From contig JACJNZ010000069.1 in NCBI GenBank assembly GCA_014695325.1, forward strand, positions 42,331 to 106,330: DNA of 64,000 nt, written 5' to 3'. This document shows, piece after piece, positions 54,001 through 63,153 of the stretch. The stretch is from Cyanobacteria bacterium FACHB-502. Its GTDB lineage: Bacteria; Cyanobacteriota; Cyanobacteriia; Elainellales; Elainellaceae. Each line of letters begins with the position of its first letter. The stretch's first letter is position 1. The notes under the pieces were generated by a model. It had not been told where the DNA came from. It saw nothing but the letters and a program-made list of their open reading frames with translations, and did not search any database. A program made the position numbers and the translations under genes.

Positions 54001-56151
54001 GGACATCGTGCGATCGTGTCTTCTGTCGCGATTGGTCCCGATGGACGAATGGCACTGTCAGGCAGCGATGATTGGACGCTGAAGCTGTGGAACCTGGCAA
54101 CTGGAGACTGTGTGCGAACGCTGAGCGGACATATTGAGGCAGTGAAATCAGTTGCCTTTAGCCCTGATGGTCGCTTTGCCGCATCGGGCAGTGACGATCG
54201 CACGGTGAAACTGTGGAACTTGGCAACCGGAGACGCTGTACAAACGTTGACCGGGCATACGGAAAGGGTTCAGTCGGTCACCTTTAGTCCTGATAGTCGC
54301 TTTGTCGCATCGGGCAGTGACGATCGCACAATAAAACTGTGGCTACTGGACTGGGAATTGAACAATCGATCGCCTGCCGATTGGGACGAGGGCGCAAGTC
54401 CTTATCTAGATATCTTCTTGAGGCTACATACGCCGCCTCGTGCGACGCTGCCCGATTTGCGCGAACCCAGTCCCGAAGACGTTAGGCAAGCCCTCACCCC
54501 GTATGGAACGCCTGCCTGGGGAGAAGCCGACTTTAACCAGTTGATGCGGCTACTTCAGCAGGTGGGCTATGGCTGGCTGCGGCCAGAGGGGGTTCGCGAG
54601 CAGTTAACAAGCCGCACTCGATCTGCCACTGTATCTGCTTCACCGGCGGCTTTACCGGGAGCCTTACCGGGAGCTATACCAGAGAGCTTACGGAGGGCTG
54701 TGGCATCTCCGGATTCAACCGCGTTTGCGACGGCATTTGCGACGGAGTTCGCGACCTCACTGGGTACGACCTTCACAGAGCTGGAGACAACCGCTAAGGT
54801 CATTCTGACGGTGACAGAAGGGGTTTTGAAAGGGCAGAAGTTTAGCTTTCGCGATCGCACCGTTTGTATTGTCGGTCGGGCAAAGGACTGTCACTTGCCA
54901 CTGCCCAACGACGAAAATCACAAAACGGTTTCCCGCTACCACTGCCTACTAGACATTAATCCGCCCTCGGTCAGCATTCGCGATCTGGGCAGCCTGCACG
55001 GCACTTATGTCAATGGTCAAATTATTGGACGGCGAAATCCCGACCAATCTCCGGAGGAGGGAATGCAGATTCGTTCTTCCGGGCATCACTTGCGGCAGGG
55101 AGACGAAATCAAACTTGGCAAAACCGTCTTTAAAGTTGCGATCGAAGGCGTGAATCCAATAGCTGCTGCAAATCGAGCTGTCTTTCATGAAACGGGCGTG
55201 GGTCAAACCGCAATTTTGGATCAGAAAACCGTAAGCGATCGTTCGGCGTTGAATCATTTAGGTCACTCGTCTAGTGCTGCACCGCTCCCTGAAATTGCAG
55301 GCTACAAGATCTTGCATCGGCTTGATGCCTCGGAAGTGGGAACAGTTTCACGCCACCCCGATCACGTTTCGATTTATGAAGCACAGCAGCTGCAAACTGA
55401 TAAAGCGGTCACGCTAAAACTTTTTCAGCCCGAGAAAACGGTTCCGCTTTCGGCGATCGATACATTTTTGCGATCGGTCAATGCGCTGAAATCGCTTCAG
55501 CATCCCAACCTGCTTCGCCTTCAGGAAATTGGCATTGCCAGTGAAGCTTTCTTTTTTGCCTATGACTCGTTTGAGGGAAAGAGCGTTGCCGATCGGGTTC
55601 GGCAGCAGGGAAAGCTTTTGCCCCGCGAAGCGATTGAGATTGTCCTGCAAGCTCTGGAGGGGTTAACTTACGCCCATCAGGCAACTTTCCCAGATCAATC
55701 ACCCGATCAACCTCAAAGCAGGATTCATGGACGGCTCACACCCAGCAATCTGCTGCTTACCCCAGACCAGGGCGTCAAAATCTCTGACTATGGAATTGCC
55801 ACTGCGATTGCACAAGCCGGACTCGGCGATTTCTCTGCCGCAAATGCAGCCGCTTTTATGCCGCGCCAGCAGGCGATCGATTTCAAAGCGACCCAACCTG
55901 AACTTGACCTGTGGGCGATCGCTGCTTGCCTTTACTATATGTTGACGGGGGCATTCCCCCGCGACTTTAAAGGCGAAGATCCGTATCTGGTACTGCTGCA
56001 AACCAATCCTGTGCCAATTCGCCAGCGCGAAGCTGGAATTCCCAAAGCACTTGCGGAATTGATCGATCTGGCACTCGTCGATAATCCCGCAATTTACTTC
56101 AAGAATGCAGCCGTCTTTCAACAGGCGATCGCTTCTGTGTCAATTGACTAG
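51040..56151 (+). CDS. Giant signalling scaffold: pseudokinase, TPR, two WD40 propellers, FHA, second pseudokinase
   Basis: A 1703-residue soluble protein. Order: kinase-fold domain (about 15-265) whose catalytic loop reads LIHQSLTPATV instead of HRD and whose DFG reads TQVGLA; TPR-like helices (288-400); seven WD40 repeats (about 425-735); a linker; seven more WD40 repeats (about 815-1110), the last three with near-identical SGSDDRT(V/I)KLW; a linker with tandem ALPGALPGAIP; an FHA domain (about 1270-1365: IVGRAKDCHLPLP, SRYHCLLD, GSLHGTYVNG); and a second kinase-like domain (about 1425-1703) with Lys in TLKLF, HGRLTPSN in place of HRDLKPxN, and DYG. Both kinases lack the catalytic Asp, so it is probably a non-catalytic phospho-dependent scaffold. 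A terminator-like hairpin follows at 56212. Confidence 0.88.
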   Translation: MSNQNSGQWQAGDTILDLYRVIGILYQDEFGEVYRARHLGWNVDLSIHRLKPRAIAAIGGIEALKQTADAWVGLGLHPHVANAYYLRWVNEPSGEQPLVFTEFGSDGTLHQWIQNWRLYEQSALLRRILDIAIQLAWGLQTLHDQGLIHQSLTPATVLMAGDGIAKITQVGLAEAPPGYQSPEQINQTDLTSQTDLWGWGLTLLEMFTGKPIGSSSLGAVQVLDRYLEGMTSGIPRMPAPVAELLRRCFQNAPDLRPGSLREVANQMQAIYQTVTGTLYPRQEPSPLRSADSYNNWALALVDLGQGAEALQRWDEALTLQPQHLNSIYNRGIMLWRSGKISDRDLLNQLEANRPSPEDGHSKYFLGLVHWERGDYDTALRLLEEVQAQGIHTDTLSPLLAQLREKCPQAKQLLPEFRDRVMEYQQGTSRWVSSIALSPTGLYAVSGGSDRLIRIWEVPSGRCVCTFRRHRGQVTAVSLNSDGSQLLSGSEDQTIKLWNIASNSLQFTFGGVERVRFRDKIRRLLNPSPPTSSSNGHKGTIRAIAFSPDRRNILSGADDSALKLWDVNSGRCLQTLRGHRARVFAVAFDPTGREAISASNDQTIKLWNLTTGQVLQTLKGHQQLTAIALSSSGRYVLAGDTSIKLWDLSTGQVVRTFDDPGVQAIAFSPNERYLLSGSQDGRLRIWEVESGRCLRTFEPHESEIYAIALSSDGRYALSTDRDSLKLWAVHLNAPADFAPLSLSQMLPAAVVLTGDRRYEEEITQAESALKRGDAPAAAQHLRAARSGYPRGIEAVQAWLKLYFDLPRQSLREIWEQTTLDGHTASVRAVAFQPNGQSILSSSVNRTLKRWDVETERCLLNFEGHQSIAEAIALSSDGTQVLSGNADGTVTLWDVNSGERLRTLTGHQGTVRAVAFHPQGRYAVSGSDDRTVRLWDTATGRCLRTLTYHTDRVTAVAVSADGQSLLSGGADKTVVLAELATGEVLRTLEGHRAIVSSVAIGPDGRMALSGSDDWTLKLWNLATGDCVRTLSGHIEAVKSVAFSPDGRFAASGSDDRTVKLWNLATGDAVQTLTGHTERVQSVTFSPDSRFVASGSDDRTIKLWLLDWELNNRSPADWDEGASPYLDIFLRLHTPPRATLPDLREPSPEDVRQALTPYGTPAWGEADFNQLMRLLQQVGYGWLRPEGVREQLTSRTRSATVSASPAALPGALPGAIPESLRRAVASPDSTAFATAFATEFATSLGTTFTELETTAKVILTVTEGVLKGQKFSFRDRTVCIVGRAKDCHLPLPNDENHKTVSRYHCLLDINPPSVSIRDLGSLHGTYVNGQIIGRRNPDQSPEEGMQIRSSGHHLRQGDEIKLGKTVFKVAIEGVNPIAAANRAVFHETGVGQTAILDQKTVSDRSALNHLGHSSSAAPLPEIAGYKILHRLDASEVGTVSRHPDHVSIYEAQQLQTDKAVTLKLFQPEKTVPLSAIDTFLRSVNALKSLQHPNLLRLQEIGIASEAFFFAYDSFEGKSVADRVRQQGKLLPREAIEIVLQALEGLTYAHQATFPDQSPDQPQSRIHGRLTPSNLLLTPDQGVKISDYGIATAIAQAGLGDFSAANAAAFMPRQQAIDFKATQPELDLWAIAACLYYMLTGAFPRDFKGEDPYLVLLQTNPVPIRQREAGIPKALAELIDLALVDNPAIYFKNAAVFQQAIASVSID

Positions 56152-56211
56152 TATTGCTGCATCGGGAATCCAGAATTGAGTTTGGCAAACATTGAGCAGC
56201 CCCCTAAGAAC

Positions 56212-56249
56212 AGCCCCCCTAAATAGAGCATCGCTGGTAACGGGGGGCT
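56212..56249 (+). terminator. GC-rich hairpin after the scaffold gene
   Basis: AGCCCCCC (56212-56219) pairs with GGGGGGCT (56242-56249) across a 22-nt loop and is followed by TTAAG. It lies 61 nt after the stop. The stem is strong but the T-run short. Confidence 0.5.
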
Positions 56250-56511
56250 TTAAGCATTCGGACAGATTTGTTGATTCCTGCTCAAACGGCGATCCGGTTC
56301 GCCCCCTCGCGGGTGAATGCTGAGGGGAACCGAGCCAATCCTGCTCACGCTCAAAGTCCCCTAATATTGGAGAATTGAGGCTGTGAAGCTTGGAACGTTT
56401 GCAGAATCAGCTTGTAGATACCCCGTTTGTGGATAGACAGTTTGTAGATACCCAGTAGCTCATGCTGGAGAACTTCGATCGTTCAGAAAGTTCCACAAGT
56501 GAAGGACAGCG
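56250..56511. other. Convergent intergenic region
   Basis: Between two converging genes. It contains C- and G-runs (GCCCCCTCGCGGG, CTGAGGGG, AAGTCCCC) similar to small cyanobacterial repeat elements, but no defined ends. No gene is seen. Confidence 0.4.
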
Positions 56512-58557
56512 TCACTGTTTAGCGGCATTTGCCCGGAGGGGCGATCGACTCTGGGTTCTAACCCTTCTCACCGGCGATTCAAGCTGGGCTCCAAAAGGCG
56601 ACATGTCAAAAGTATACTGACCGATCGATCGACCCAGCTCCAAGCCAGCCACATTGGCTGACTTCACATGGATGCCTCCATAAATCCGGCTCATGCCCGC
56701 TTCATCTGCTGCCTGCTTAAAGCTGGTGAATGAACGGACGACACCCGGCAATCCAATCGAGGTTGTGCTAAAGCTGGTATTGTCGCCAAACAGAGAGGTA
56801 AGAATCGTGGATGCGGCACCGCTAAACGTGCTGTGTCCTGAAACGTAATCTGGAAAGGGAGGAGTCGGGATGAGCGGAGTCCAGAAGGGGTCTGCGATCG
56901 TGGCATCATTGCCATCTTGATCTGCCAGTCGAATTGCGGTTACAGGACGCCAGTTGTCATAAAGATACTTGGCATCCCAGGCAGCAATGCCAGCATCTGC
57001 TTGAGCACAATTCAGCAGGGCGAACAGCCGAGCATTTTCAGCCAGCGTATTCTTTTTGATGACAGCCAGCTGTTCGGCAACCAGATTCCAGTGTCCCGGT
57101 GGGGTAAACGTGCCTGCACTATCTGCCCAGAACAAAGCAGACTCTGTCTGGTCGGCGGTGCGGCTGGTGCTGTTTTCACTGCCTATCGCTTGCACTTGAT
57201 TCATCTCTGCTGCATATTCAGCACTGCTCAAGGCAGGAGGAGGATTATTCAACAACACAGAACGGAACTGAGAGCCGCTTTGAAGCGTAAATGGCGTAAC
57301 TTTGCCCCAGTGAGGCAGAACGGCTGGCGCGAAGGCGGGGGGTGTGGGCCGCCAGCGACCCGGTTCCAGAGTGGGGTTATAAGGAACGGGAACGCGTGAG
57401 CCGTCGTTACTTCGCTTTTCCAGCATGCGGTCTGCAACGAGTTGACCTAGCGCGATTCCTCTGGTTTTTGCCTGACCGTTGGTAATCTCGGCTAACGACA
57501 TCTCAAGCTGTTCTTCCAACAGTGCGGATTGAGTGGGATATAGATTCAGCAGAATTCGGTGGGCTGCCGCTGCCACTGCGGCTTCTCGCGAAACGGGCTG
57601 TGAAAAATCGATATTGACTGCATCAAACATCGCGGCATGGAGGATTGCCATGTTGCAAGATGCGATCGGAGGAGAACTTTTCGTTGCCACGATCGCATTC
57701 AAAATCGTTGCGTTCCAGTCCACTACTACATCCGTTCCAGAGGCAGAAACCCGCTCGTAGGCTGCATTGTTGGTTTCATTGATCTCGGAAATGGTTTTTC
57801 CAGAATCAATATCGACAATGAGATAATAAGCTCCCGGTGCGACCCCAGCCGGATTCGTGAAGTTAAAGGTAAATTTTCGCGTGTTGCCTGCCTGAATCTG
57901 AACATTGCCCCGATTGACGCTGTCTAGAAGCTGATCGCTTGCATCAAGAACAAGGTCAGGAGAGGCATAGATATCGACCGCCAGCGATCCTGAAGCTCGA
58001 GCCTTACCCACATTGGTGATATCTACCTTAATTTTTCCTTTGTCATCCTTCTTTCTGGGATCGATCGTTTTTGGCATGGTCACGTCATCCACCGCACCAA
58101 TTAAATCAGAACCACTGCTGCCTGCGCCCCCGTGCTTGCGATTCACCCGCACTGAGCCAGGGCGATTTCCCACCAGCGGATCTTCTGCTGTAGTACCCGT
58201 CAAGCCATCTTGATTGCTATGCGTCTGCGAATTATGCGATGTTGGCTTATTCTTATTTTTTGAACCTGTGAACTGTGCCGATCGGCTATCCATTCCTGAG
58301 CTTCGATCGTCATTCAAGCCTTCCGCATCTTTTGGGAAAACCAAATCAAAAGTCGATTGTTTTTTATTATTTGAAGTATTATTTTGAGTGTGACCGAGCT
58401 TGTTCCCGGGAGCGTGACTGAAAGTTTCACCGGAATAAAGAGCCGATCGAGCGCGAGTTGCCCGATGCAGAGAAGATTCTCCGAAATCTCCTGACGGTCC
58501 AAATTCTCTGGCTAAATCAACTGCACCAGAAGCCAGTAAGGCTGTAGAGTCTTCCAT
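56512..58557 (-). CDS. Vanadium-dependent haloperoxidase-like PAP2-superfamily protein with CARDB-type domain
   Basis: A 681-residue protein from the ATG at 58557, which has GAGGT 7 nt upstream. Residues 1-165 are Ser/Asn-rich and disordered. A CARDB-type Ig-like domain follows (about 165-260: KIKVDITNVGKARASGSLAVDIYAS, ISEINETNNAAYERV). The C-terminal half is the haloperoxidase-like PAP2 fold with the vanadate/phosphate site: WRPVTAIR, FPDYVSGHSTFSGAA and SRIYGGIHVKSAN (catalytic His in GIHV). Related vanadium haloperoxidases oxidise halides with peroxide. Without a signal peptide, and given the CARDB domain, secretion by a type I-like route is possible. Halide specificity is not readable. 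Confidence 0.87.
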   Translation of the reverse strand: MEDSTALLASGAVDLAREFGPSGDFGESSLHRATRARSALYSGETFSHAPGNKLGHTQNNTSNNKKQSTFDLVFPKDAEGLNDDRSSGMDSRSAQFTGSKNKNKPTSHNSQTHSNQDGLTGTTAEDPLVGNRPGSVRVNRKHGGAGSSGSDLIGAVDDVTMPKTIDPRKKDDKGKIKVDITNVGKARASGSLAVDIYASPDLVLDASDQLLDSVNRGNVQIQAGNTRKFTFNFTNPAGVAPGAYYLIVDIDSGKTISEINETNNAAYERVSASGTDVVVDWNATILNAIVATKSSPPIASCNMAILHAAMFDAVNIDFSQPVSREAAVAAAAHRILLNLYPTQSALLEEQLEMSLAEITNGQAKTRGIALGQLVADRMLEKRSNDGSRVPVPYNPTLEPGRWRPTPPAFAPAVLPHWGKVTPFTLQSGSQFRSVLLNNPPPALSSAEYAAEMNQVQAIGSENSTSRTADQTESALFWADSAGTFTPPGHWNLVAEQLAVIKKNTLAENARLFALLNCAQADAGIAAWDAKYLYDNWRPVTAIRLADQDGNDATIADPFWTPLIPTPPFPDYVSGHSTFSGAASTILTSLFGDNTSFSTTSIGLPGVVRSFTSFKQAADEAGMSRIYGGIHVKSANVAGLELGRSIGQYTFDMSPFGAQLESPVRRVRTQSRSPLRANAAKQ

Positions 58558-58828
58558 TCTAAACCTCAAACTTTTAGCAGGTTCCTATGTCTTTACACCG
58601 GTTCTTTCTTAAAAACCGAAGGATTTTCGTACCGGATCATCAAATTTGCTCAAAATTGCGGTCGATCGCCGGAATACCGTCAGTTTTTGGCTCAGGGCAA
58701 CCCAGTTTCTAGATCCAGAAACTTCAGATGCAGAAACTTCCCCCCTCCCATGCCTTACTAGGCGGAAGCGGCTGTAAAGATTGGAGATCAAACCCCTGAG
58801 CGAATCCCAAAAAATAACTCGATAATTT

Positions 58829-60994
58829 CTACAAACGCCAAATCTTAATTGCTTTGTCTCGGCTACCGCTAATTAATGTTTTTCCATCCGGGCTAAGTGC
58901 AAGCGATAAAACCCAATCCTGATGTCCAGGCAGCGTGTTTAGCAATGCTCCGGTCTGCAAATTCCAAAGCTTGATCGTGTTGTCTTCGTGGCTACTGACC
59001 AATGTTGTTCCATCCGGGCTAACAACCAGCGATCGAACAAAGCCTGACTGCTCTGGCAGAGTCTGTACCACTTTCCCAGTTTTGAGATTCCAAATCAAGG
59101 TTTCATCCGTTCCTCCTGTGATCAATATTTGCCCATCAGGACTCATCGCAACCGATTCCACTGCACCCGCATGTTGATCGAGCGTATGAACCCGTTTCTC
59201 TGTTTCTAAACTCCAGACTCTAATGGTTTGATCTTCACTGCCCGCCGCTAAAAGTTTTCCATCAGGGCTAATTGCAACGGACTTAACTGGCTGTGAATGA
59301 CCTTCAAAGTCACACAAAAGTTCCCCGGTTTTTGTATTCCAGACAGAAACGGTCGTAGCGTAATTGCCTGACGCAAGCATTTTTCCATCTGGACTAAAAG
59401 CAACAGAGGAAACCCAATCGGGATGATTAAGGGTATGTATCAGCTTTCCAGTGTTGAGATCCCAAAGCCGAACGGTATTGTCTCGACTCCCCGTGGCAAG
59501 CATCCCTCCATCGCGGCTAATGGTAACCGCCACCACCTCGGCAGTATGTCCTGAAAAAGTTTGGAGCAATGCGCCAGTCTGCGAATCCCACAGCTTCACA
59601 GTATTATCCTCGCTGCCGCTCACAAAGGTTTTGCCATCGGGGCTCATGGCGATCGCATCAACTGCCCCTCGATGGACCGCTAACGTGTTCGCAAGGGTAA
59701 ATAAAGATGAATTTTGGAGTGAATTCTGGGACGAATTCTGAGATGAACCCTGGGACGAACTCGGCGGCTGTGCAGGCAAAAATTGAGTTGTGAGGGCTCT
59801 ACTGCTGGGAATCGCTTGAAACCGCCAATATCCATATCCCGCAAAGGTAGATGCCAGCGTTACTCCCACAAGCGCCCAGCGATTGACAAAACGGTTTAGA
59901 GAAAGAAGCAATTGCCAGCGACGAGCGATACTGGTGCTTACGATGCTCGTACGTGTGGCACCTGTACTTGTGACACCTGTACCTGTGGCACCTGTACCTG
60001 TGGCACCTGTATTTGTGGCACCTGTACTAGATTTTATGATGGAATCACCTAAGGCAGTTGGGAATGGCTCTACCGGGTCAGGAAGCGTGCTAGGAAGCGT
60101 GCCAGGAACTGTAGCCGGGTCATAAATTACGGTTTCCTCAGAAACAACACCCTGTAAAACAACATCCTGTAACTGTCGCAGGTCAAATAATACTTCCTCA
60201 ACGGATTTGTAGCGATCGATGAAATGGGTTCGAACCATCTTATCGACAACATCACCAAACTCCTGACTCACCTGAGTCTGTTCTCGCCAAATCACCTCAC
60301 CGGTCTCAAAGTCTTCTTGCAGCTCATGCGGCGGTAAACCCGTGAGTGCCTGCACTGCCACCATCCCTACCGCATAAATATCGCTGTTAAAGCGAGGCTT
60401 ACCCCCCTGCTGTTCGTTTGGCATATAGCCAGGTGTGCCAATGGCGATCGTGACGCTGGTTTGCCCTTTTGCTTGCAGGTGAACGACCTCGGTGCTAATT
60501 TGTTTGACCGCGCCAAAGTCAATCAGTACAATCCTGCCGTCTTCTTGTCGCCTAATCAAATTACGCGGTTTAATATCCCGGTGAATCACGCCCTGCCGAT
60601 GCACAAACTGAAGCACACTGAGGATGTCGCTGATCATCGCAATCACTTCTGCCTCACTCAGCCGCTTGCTGTAGGCTAGCTCGTGGCTCAGGTCGTGTCC
60701 TTCAACAAATTCTTGGACTAAATAAAATTCCTCATCCTCTTCAAAATGGGCAAGCAGACGGGGAATTCGATCGCTTCTGCGACCCAACTCATATAGAGTT
60801 GTGGCTTCCGCATTGAATAGACGCCTCACGGTCTTTAAAGTTGCCGTGTCCGGTGATTTTGACTTCAGCCGCTTCACAACGCAGCGAGGAACCGTAGGAA
60901 GCTGCTTGTCTACAGCGAGATAAGTATCGCTAAATCCTCCCCCACCTAACCGCTGGATGATTGAATAGCGTCCACTCAGTGTTTTGCCAATCAT
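58829..60994 (-). CDS. Ser/Thr protein kinase with transmembrane segment and seven WD40 repeats
   Basis: A 721-residue membrane-anchored kinase. The kinase domain (about 8-275) has a complete catalytic set: GGGGFSDTYLA glycine loop, VVKRLK Lys, HRDIKPRNL and DFGAV. A proline/threonine linker (about 290-360) contains GATGT tandem repeats. One hydrophobic segment follows (about 372-393, WALVGVTLASTFAGYGYW). A Ser/Gln-rich stretch precedes seven WD40 repeats (about 435-721), which would then face the periplasm. Each repeat ends SGS-D-x-T-(V/I)-(K/R)-(L/V/I)W. Typical of cyanobacterial PknB-WD40 proteins. No partner phosphatase is adjacent. Confidence 0.92.
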   Translation of the reverse strand: MIGKTLSGRYSIIQRLGGGGFSDTYLAVDKQLPTVPRCVVKRLKSKSPDTATLKTVRRLFNAEATTLYELGRRSDRIPRLLAHFEEDEEFYLVQEFVEGHDLSHELAYSKRLSEAEVIAMISDILSVLQFVHRQGVIHRDIKPRNLIRRQEDGRIVLIDFGAVKQISTEVVHLQAKGQTSVTIAIGTPGYMPNEQQGGKPRFNSDIYAVGMVAVQALTGLPPHELQEDFETGEVIWREQTQVSQEFGDVVDKMVRTHFIDRYKSVEEVLFDLRQLQDVVLQGVVSEETVIYDPATVPGTLPSTLPDPVEPFPTALGDSIIKSSTGATNTGATGTGATGTGVTSTGATRTSIVSTSIARRWQLLLSLNRFVNRWALVGVTLASTFAGYGYWRFQAIPSSRALTTQFLPAQPPSSSQGSSQNSSQNSLQNSSLFTLANTLAVHRGAVDAIAMSPDGKTFVSGSEDNTVKLWDSQTGALLQTFSGHTAEVVAVTISRDGGMLATGSRDNTVRLWDLNTGKLIHTLNHPDWVSSVAFSPDGKMLASGNYATTVSVWNTKTGELLCDFEGHSQPVKSVAISPDGKLLAAGSEDQTIRVWSLETEKRVHTLDQHAGAVESVAMSPDGQILITGGTDETLIWNLKTGKVVQTLPEQSGFVRSLVVSPDGTTLVSSHEDNTIKLWNLQTGALLNTLPGHQDWVLSLALSPDGKTLISGSRDKAIKIWRL
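59950..60030. repeat. 15-nt minisatellite inside the kinase linker
   Basis: GTGGCACCTGTACCT and close variants repeat about five times in phase with the reading frame, giving G-A-T-G-T repeats on the minus strand. The 15-nt period keeps the frame, so copy number could vary without breaking the gene. Confidence 0.75.
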
Positions 60995-61640
60995 GATTGT
61001 TATGTAGCTTACAGAATCGAGTCTGATTATTCTACGGTCACTATATTGATGCTCACCCTAATAATTTCAGCAATATAATATCAGTTCTAAAGTGGGTTCT
61101 TACCTCCGGATAAACCCAAAAGAATATATCTTCCATATTGCTGTCTTATGCAAGAAGTCACAAGCTCTTCATTTTAATTTCAGTTGGAAAATACGCTTCC
61201 TTCAGTAGTCAGTCCGACGATCGATGTTATCAATAACACATTTCTTCTAATCTACCTTTCGACAGATGGCTTGAAGGATTACAAACCGAGATTAGAATTC
61301 AAATGCGATTCAATCGATTCCTGCACAAGACCTAAACAATAGAACGTATTCCGGTAGCAAACCTGAACAATCAAGGGAACACTGACAGAACAACGGGGGT
61401 AAAGCTTCGGATTAACTGTATCGATAATCACAGAGGCTTTTTTTGATACAGTGTTACAAATATTAGGTATTGTATCAAGAAAGAGATTGAAGGCGACCAA
61501 CGAAAAAACCTGCTTTTGCAGGCAGAGCCGATCGACTTCCCTGGATTGCGGCTACGAGCGATTTTGTCGCGCCAAGCGCGTTCAGTTGAACCTAGAGCGA
61601 TTGCCCTCGGAAACTTCAATTCTCTGTTCATTCACCCAGC
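60995..61640. other. Intergenic region upstream of the kinase gene
   Basis: About 650 AT-rich bases. Short frames on both strands have no recognisable features. The kinase promoter should be here. No repeat or RNA element was identified. Confidence 0.45.
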
Positions 61641-61659
61641 GATTGTCTTCGGACAAGCG

Positions 61660-62085
61660 ATTGTCTTCAGACAACAGTACCGCGATCGCACACCAATGTC
61701 ATCAGGCCCACCAACGCGACCCAAAGCCATTTGCGAAGCGATGAAGCGGTTAATGTCTGAATTGTCTCGCACTATACCAGCGCCAAAATCCGTTTCGATT
61801 GTACCGGGAGCGATCGTATTCAGCGTAACTTGTCTTGTCCCAATTCCTTCGCCCTATACCGGGTTAACACCTCGATCGCGCCCTTCGCGCTAGCATAACC
61901 GGCATAGCTTGGGCAAGGTACTGCTTTGCTGCCCAGTGCTTCGATCGCCGAGACGACTACTTTGGCTTCCACTTCATTTCTGTGATCCGTGACGATCGCA
62001 CCCGTTCCTTTTTTTGCCAGTGCCAGAGCAGTATTTTTGCCCAGTCCTCGACTTGGTCCTGTAATCTAAGCAATTTGGCGTTGCA
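61660..62085 (-). pseudogene. Decayed short-chain dehydrogenase gene
   Basis: Pieces of an SDR are readable on the minus strand. Near the right end are ITGPSRGLGKNTALALAKKG and AIVTDHRNEVEAKVV. A jump then leads to YAGYASAKGAIEVLTRY (YxxxK motif), and after a frameshift VTLNTIAPGTIETDF and GGPDDIG. The segment between the cofactor-binding half and the catalytic half is missing, and stops interrupt the frame. It is clearly non-functional. It belongs to the same decayed zone as the genes at 63 kb. Confidence 0.75.
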
Positions 62086-62110
62086 GGATGGAGGGAGGAA
62101 TTAGATGCCT

Positions 62111-62509
62111 TTAATCTGGCAGGTTAGTTGCAGAATCTGTCGGCATACCAATTTGCTCGGTGTCAGGTAACACTCCTTGTAACGAATCGCTGCTGTTTGC
62201 AGGAATATCTGGATTGTTATGGAGATTGACAGCCCCCTTCTCAGCTGAAGGTTCGACAGTAGAAAAGGCTCCCATTTCGCCGGAAGCATCAGCCGTTTTC
62301 GCATCTCCTGTTCCAGGTGCACTTGAGAAATTGGTAGCGATCGGAGCACTGATTGGATCGCCCTCCGGTTGTCTACCACCGACTTCTACACGAGCGTCCA
62401 GCATTGCACTCCCCTGCATATTTTGAGCAGTTAATGGCTGAGACTGCGCGGATGCAACAACTGCTTGATCAGGATTGACGGCTTGATCAGATAGGGATGG
62501 GTCACTCAT
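62111..62509 (-). CDS. Small acidic, low-complexity hypothetical protein
   Basis: A 132-residue protein from the Met at 62509 (MSDPSLSDQAVNPDQ), with GAGGAG 6 nt upstream, a good ribosome site. The composition is rich in Ala, Ser, Asp, Pro and Asn, acidic and without hydrophobic segments, so it is probably disordered. No domain is recognised. The next frame upstream on the same strand encodes a similar acidic C-terminus, hinting at a small family of such proteins here. Confidence 0.55.
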   Translation of the reverse strand: MSDPSLSDQAVNPDQAVVASAQSQPLTAQNMQGSAMLDARVEVGGRQPEGDPISAPIATNFSSAPGTGDAKTADASGEMGAFSTVEPSAEKGAVNLHNNPDIPANSSDSLQGVLPDTEQIGMPTDSATNLPD

Positions 62510-62554
62510 GAGTTTCTCCTCGCATAGGAACTGCAAAGTGGTTATTGAAAGCGG

Positions 62555-62735
62555 TTAATGGATGTATCGATTATCAGCTTCATCTGACATGCTTTGGGAA
62601 GCTTCGATCGTCTCCTCATCTGGATTAGCAGCATCTTCTGGAGGCGGGTGATCTGTGGAAGGGATATTAGTGGGATAGGATCAGAAGCGACCTCTTCCAA
62701 CACTGTTTCATCGTTATGGCTTGTACTCTCCGTTA
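62555..62735 (-). pseudogene. Frameshifted small acidic protein
   Basis: On the minus strand HNDETVLEEVASDPIP in one frame continues after a one-base shift as NIPSTDHPPPEDAANP, then DEETIEASQSMSDEADNRYIH and a stop. No start codon is clear. The composition resembles the neighbouring acidic protein, so a decayed relative is plausible. Confidence 0.35.
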
Positions 62736-63153
62736 TGATTCACGATTTTCTTCAACATTCATGTCTACAATCAATCTTCAATTTGGATTTTCAATTTGGC
62801 TTGTAAAGCGATCGTGAACCGCGCAAGTACAGCGTTTAAACTCATTAACTGAGGCTATTAAAAAGCTTCATCAGTTTCTTAGGGCTTTTGCATTAACAGA
62901 GTATTTATATAAATATCTCCACTAAAGCGATTTAATACGCTTATCGCATCAAGTCTTTTCCGATTTATTAACGATTTTAATTATTAAAGCGCGATCTTGA
63001 CAAGGTTGCTTCATCCAAAATAGCGAAGCTTATGTATTCATAAGGGAGTGCCTTAAATTAAAAAATCATGTAAGCACAAAACCATATAATTTGCCCAACG
63101 AAAGGAAATTGGTTAAATGTTTAGTTCTGCTGCTGCAATTCTTTTTGAATTCA
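62736..63153. other. AT-rich gap
   Basis: About 420 bases, strongly AT-rich, with no gene, repeat or dyad recognised. Confidence 0.45.

Noticed and set aside
52300..54350. CRISPR-like regularly spaced repeats
   Set aside because: The periodicity of about 126 nt comes from in-frame WD40 blades in one large gene.
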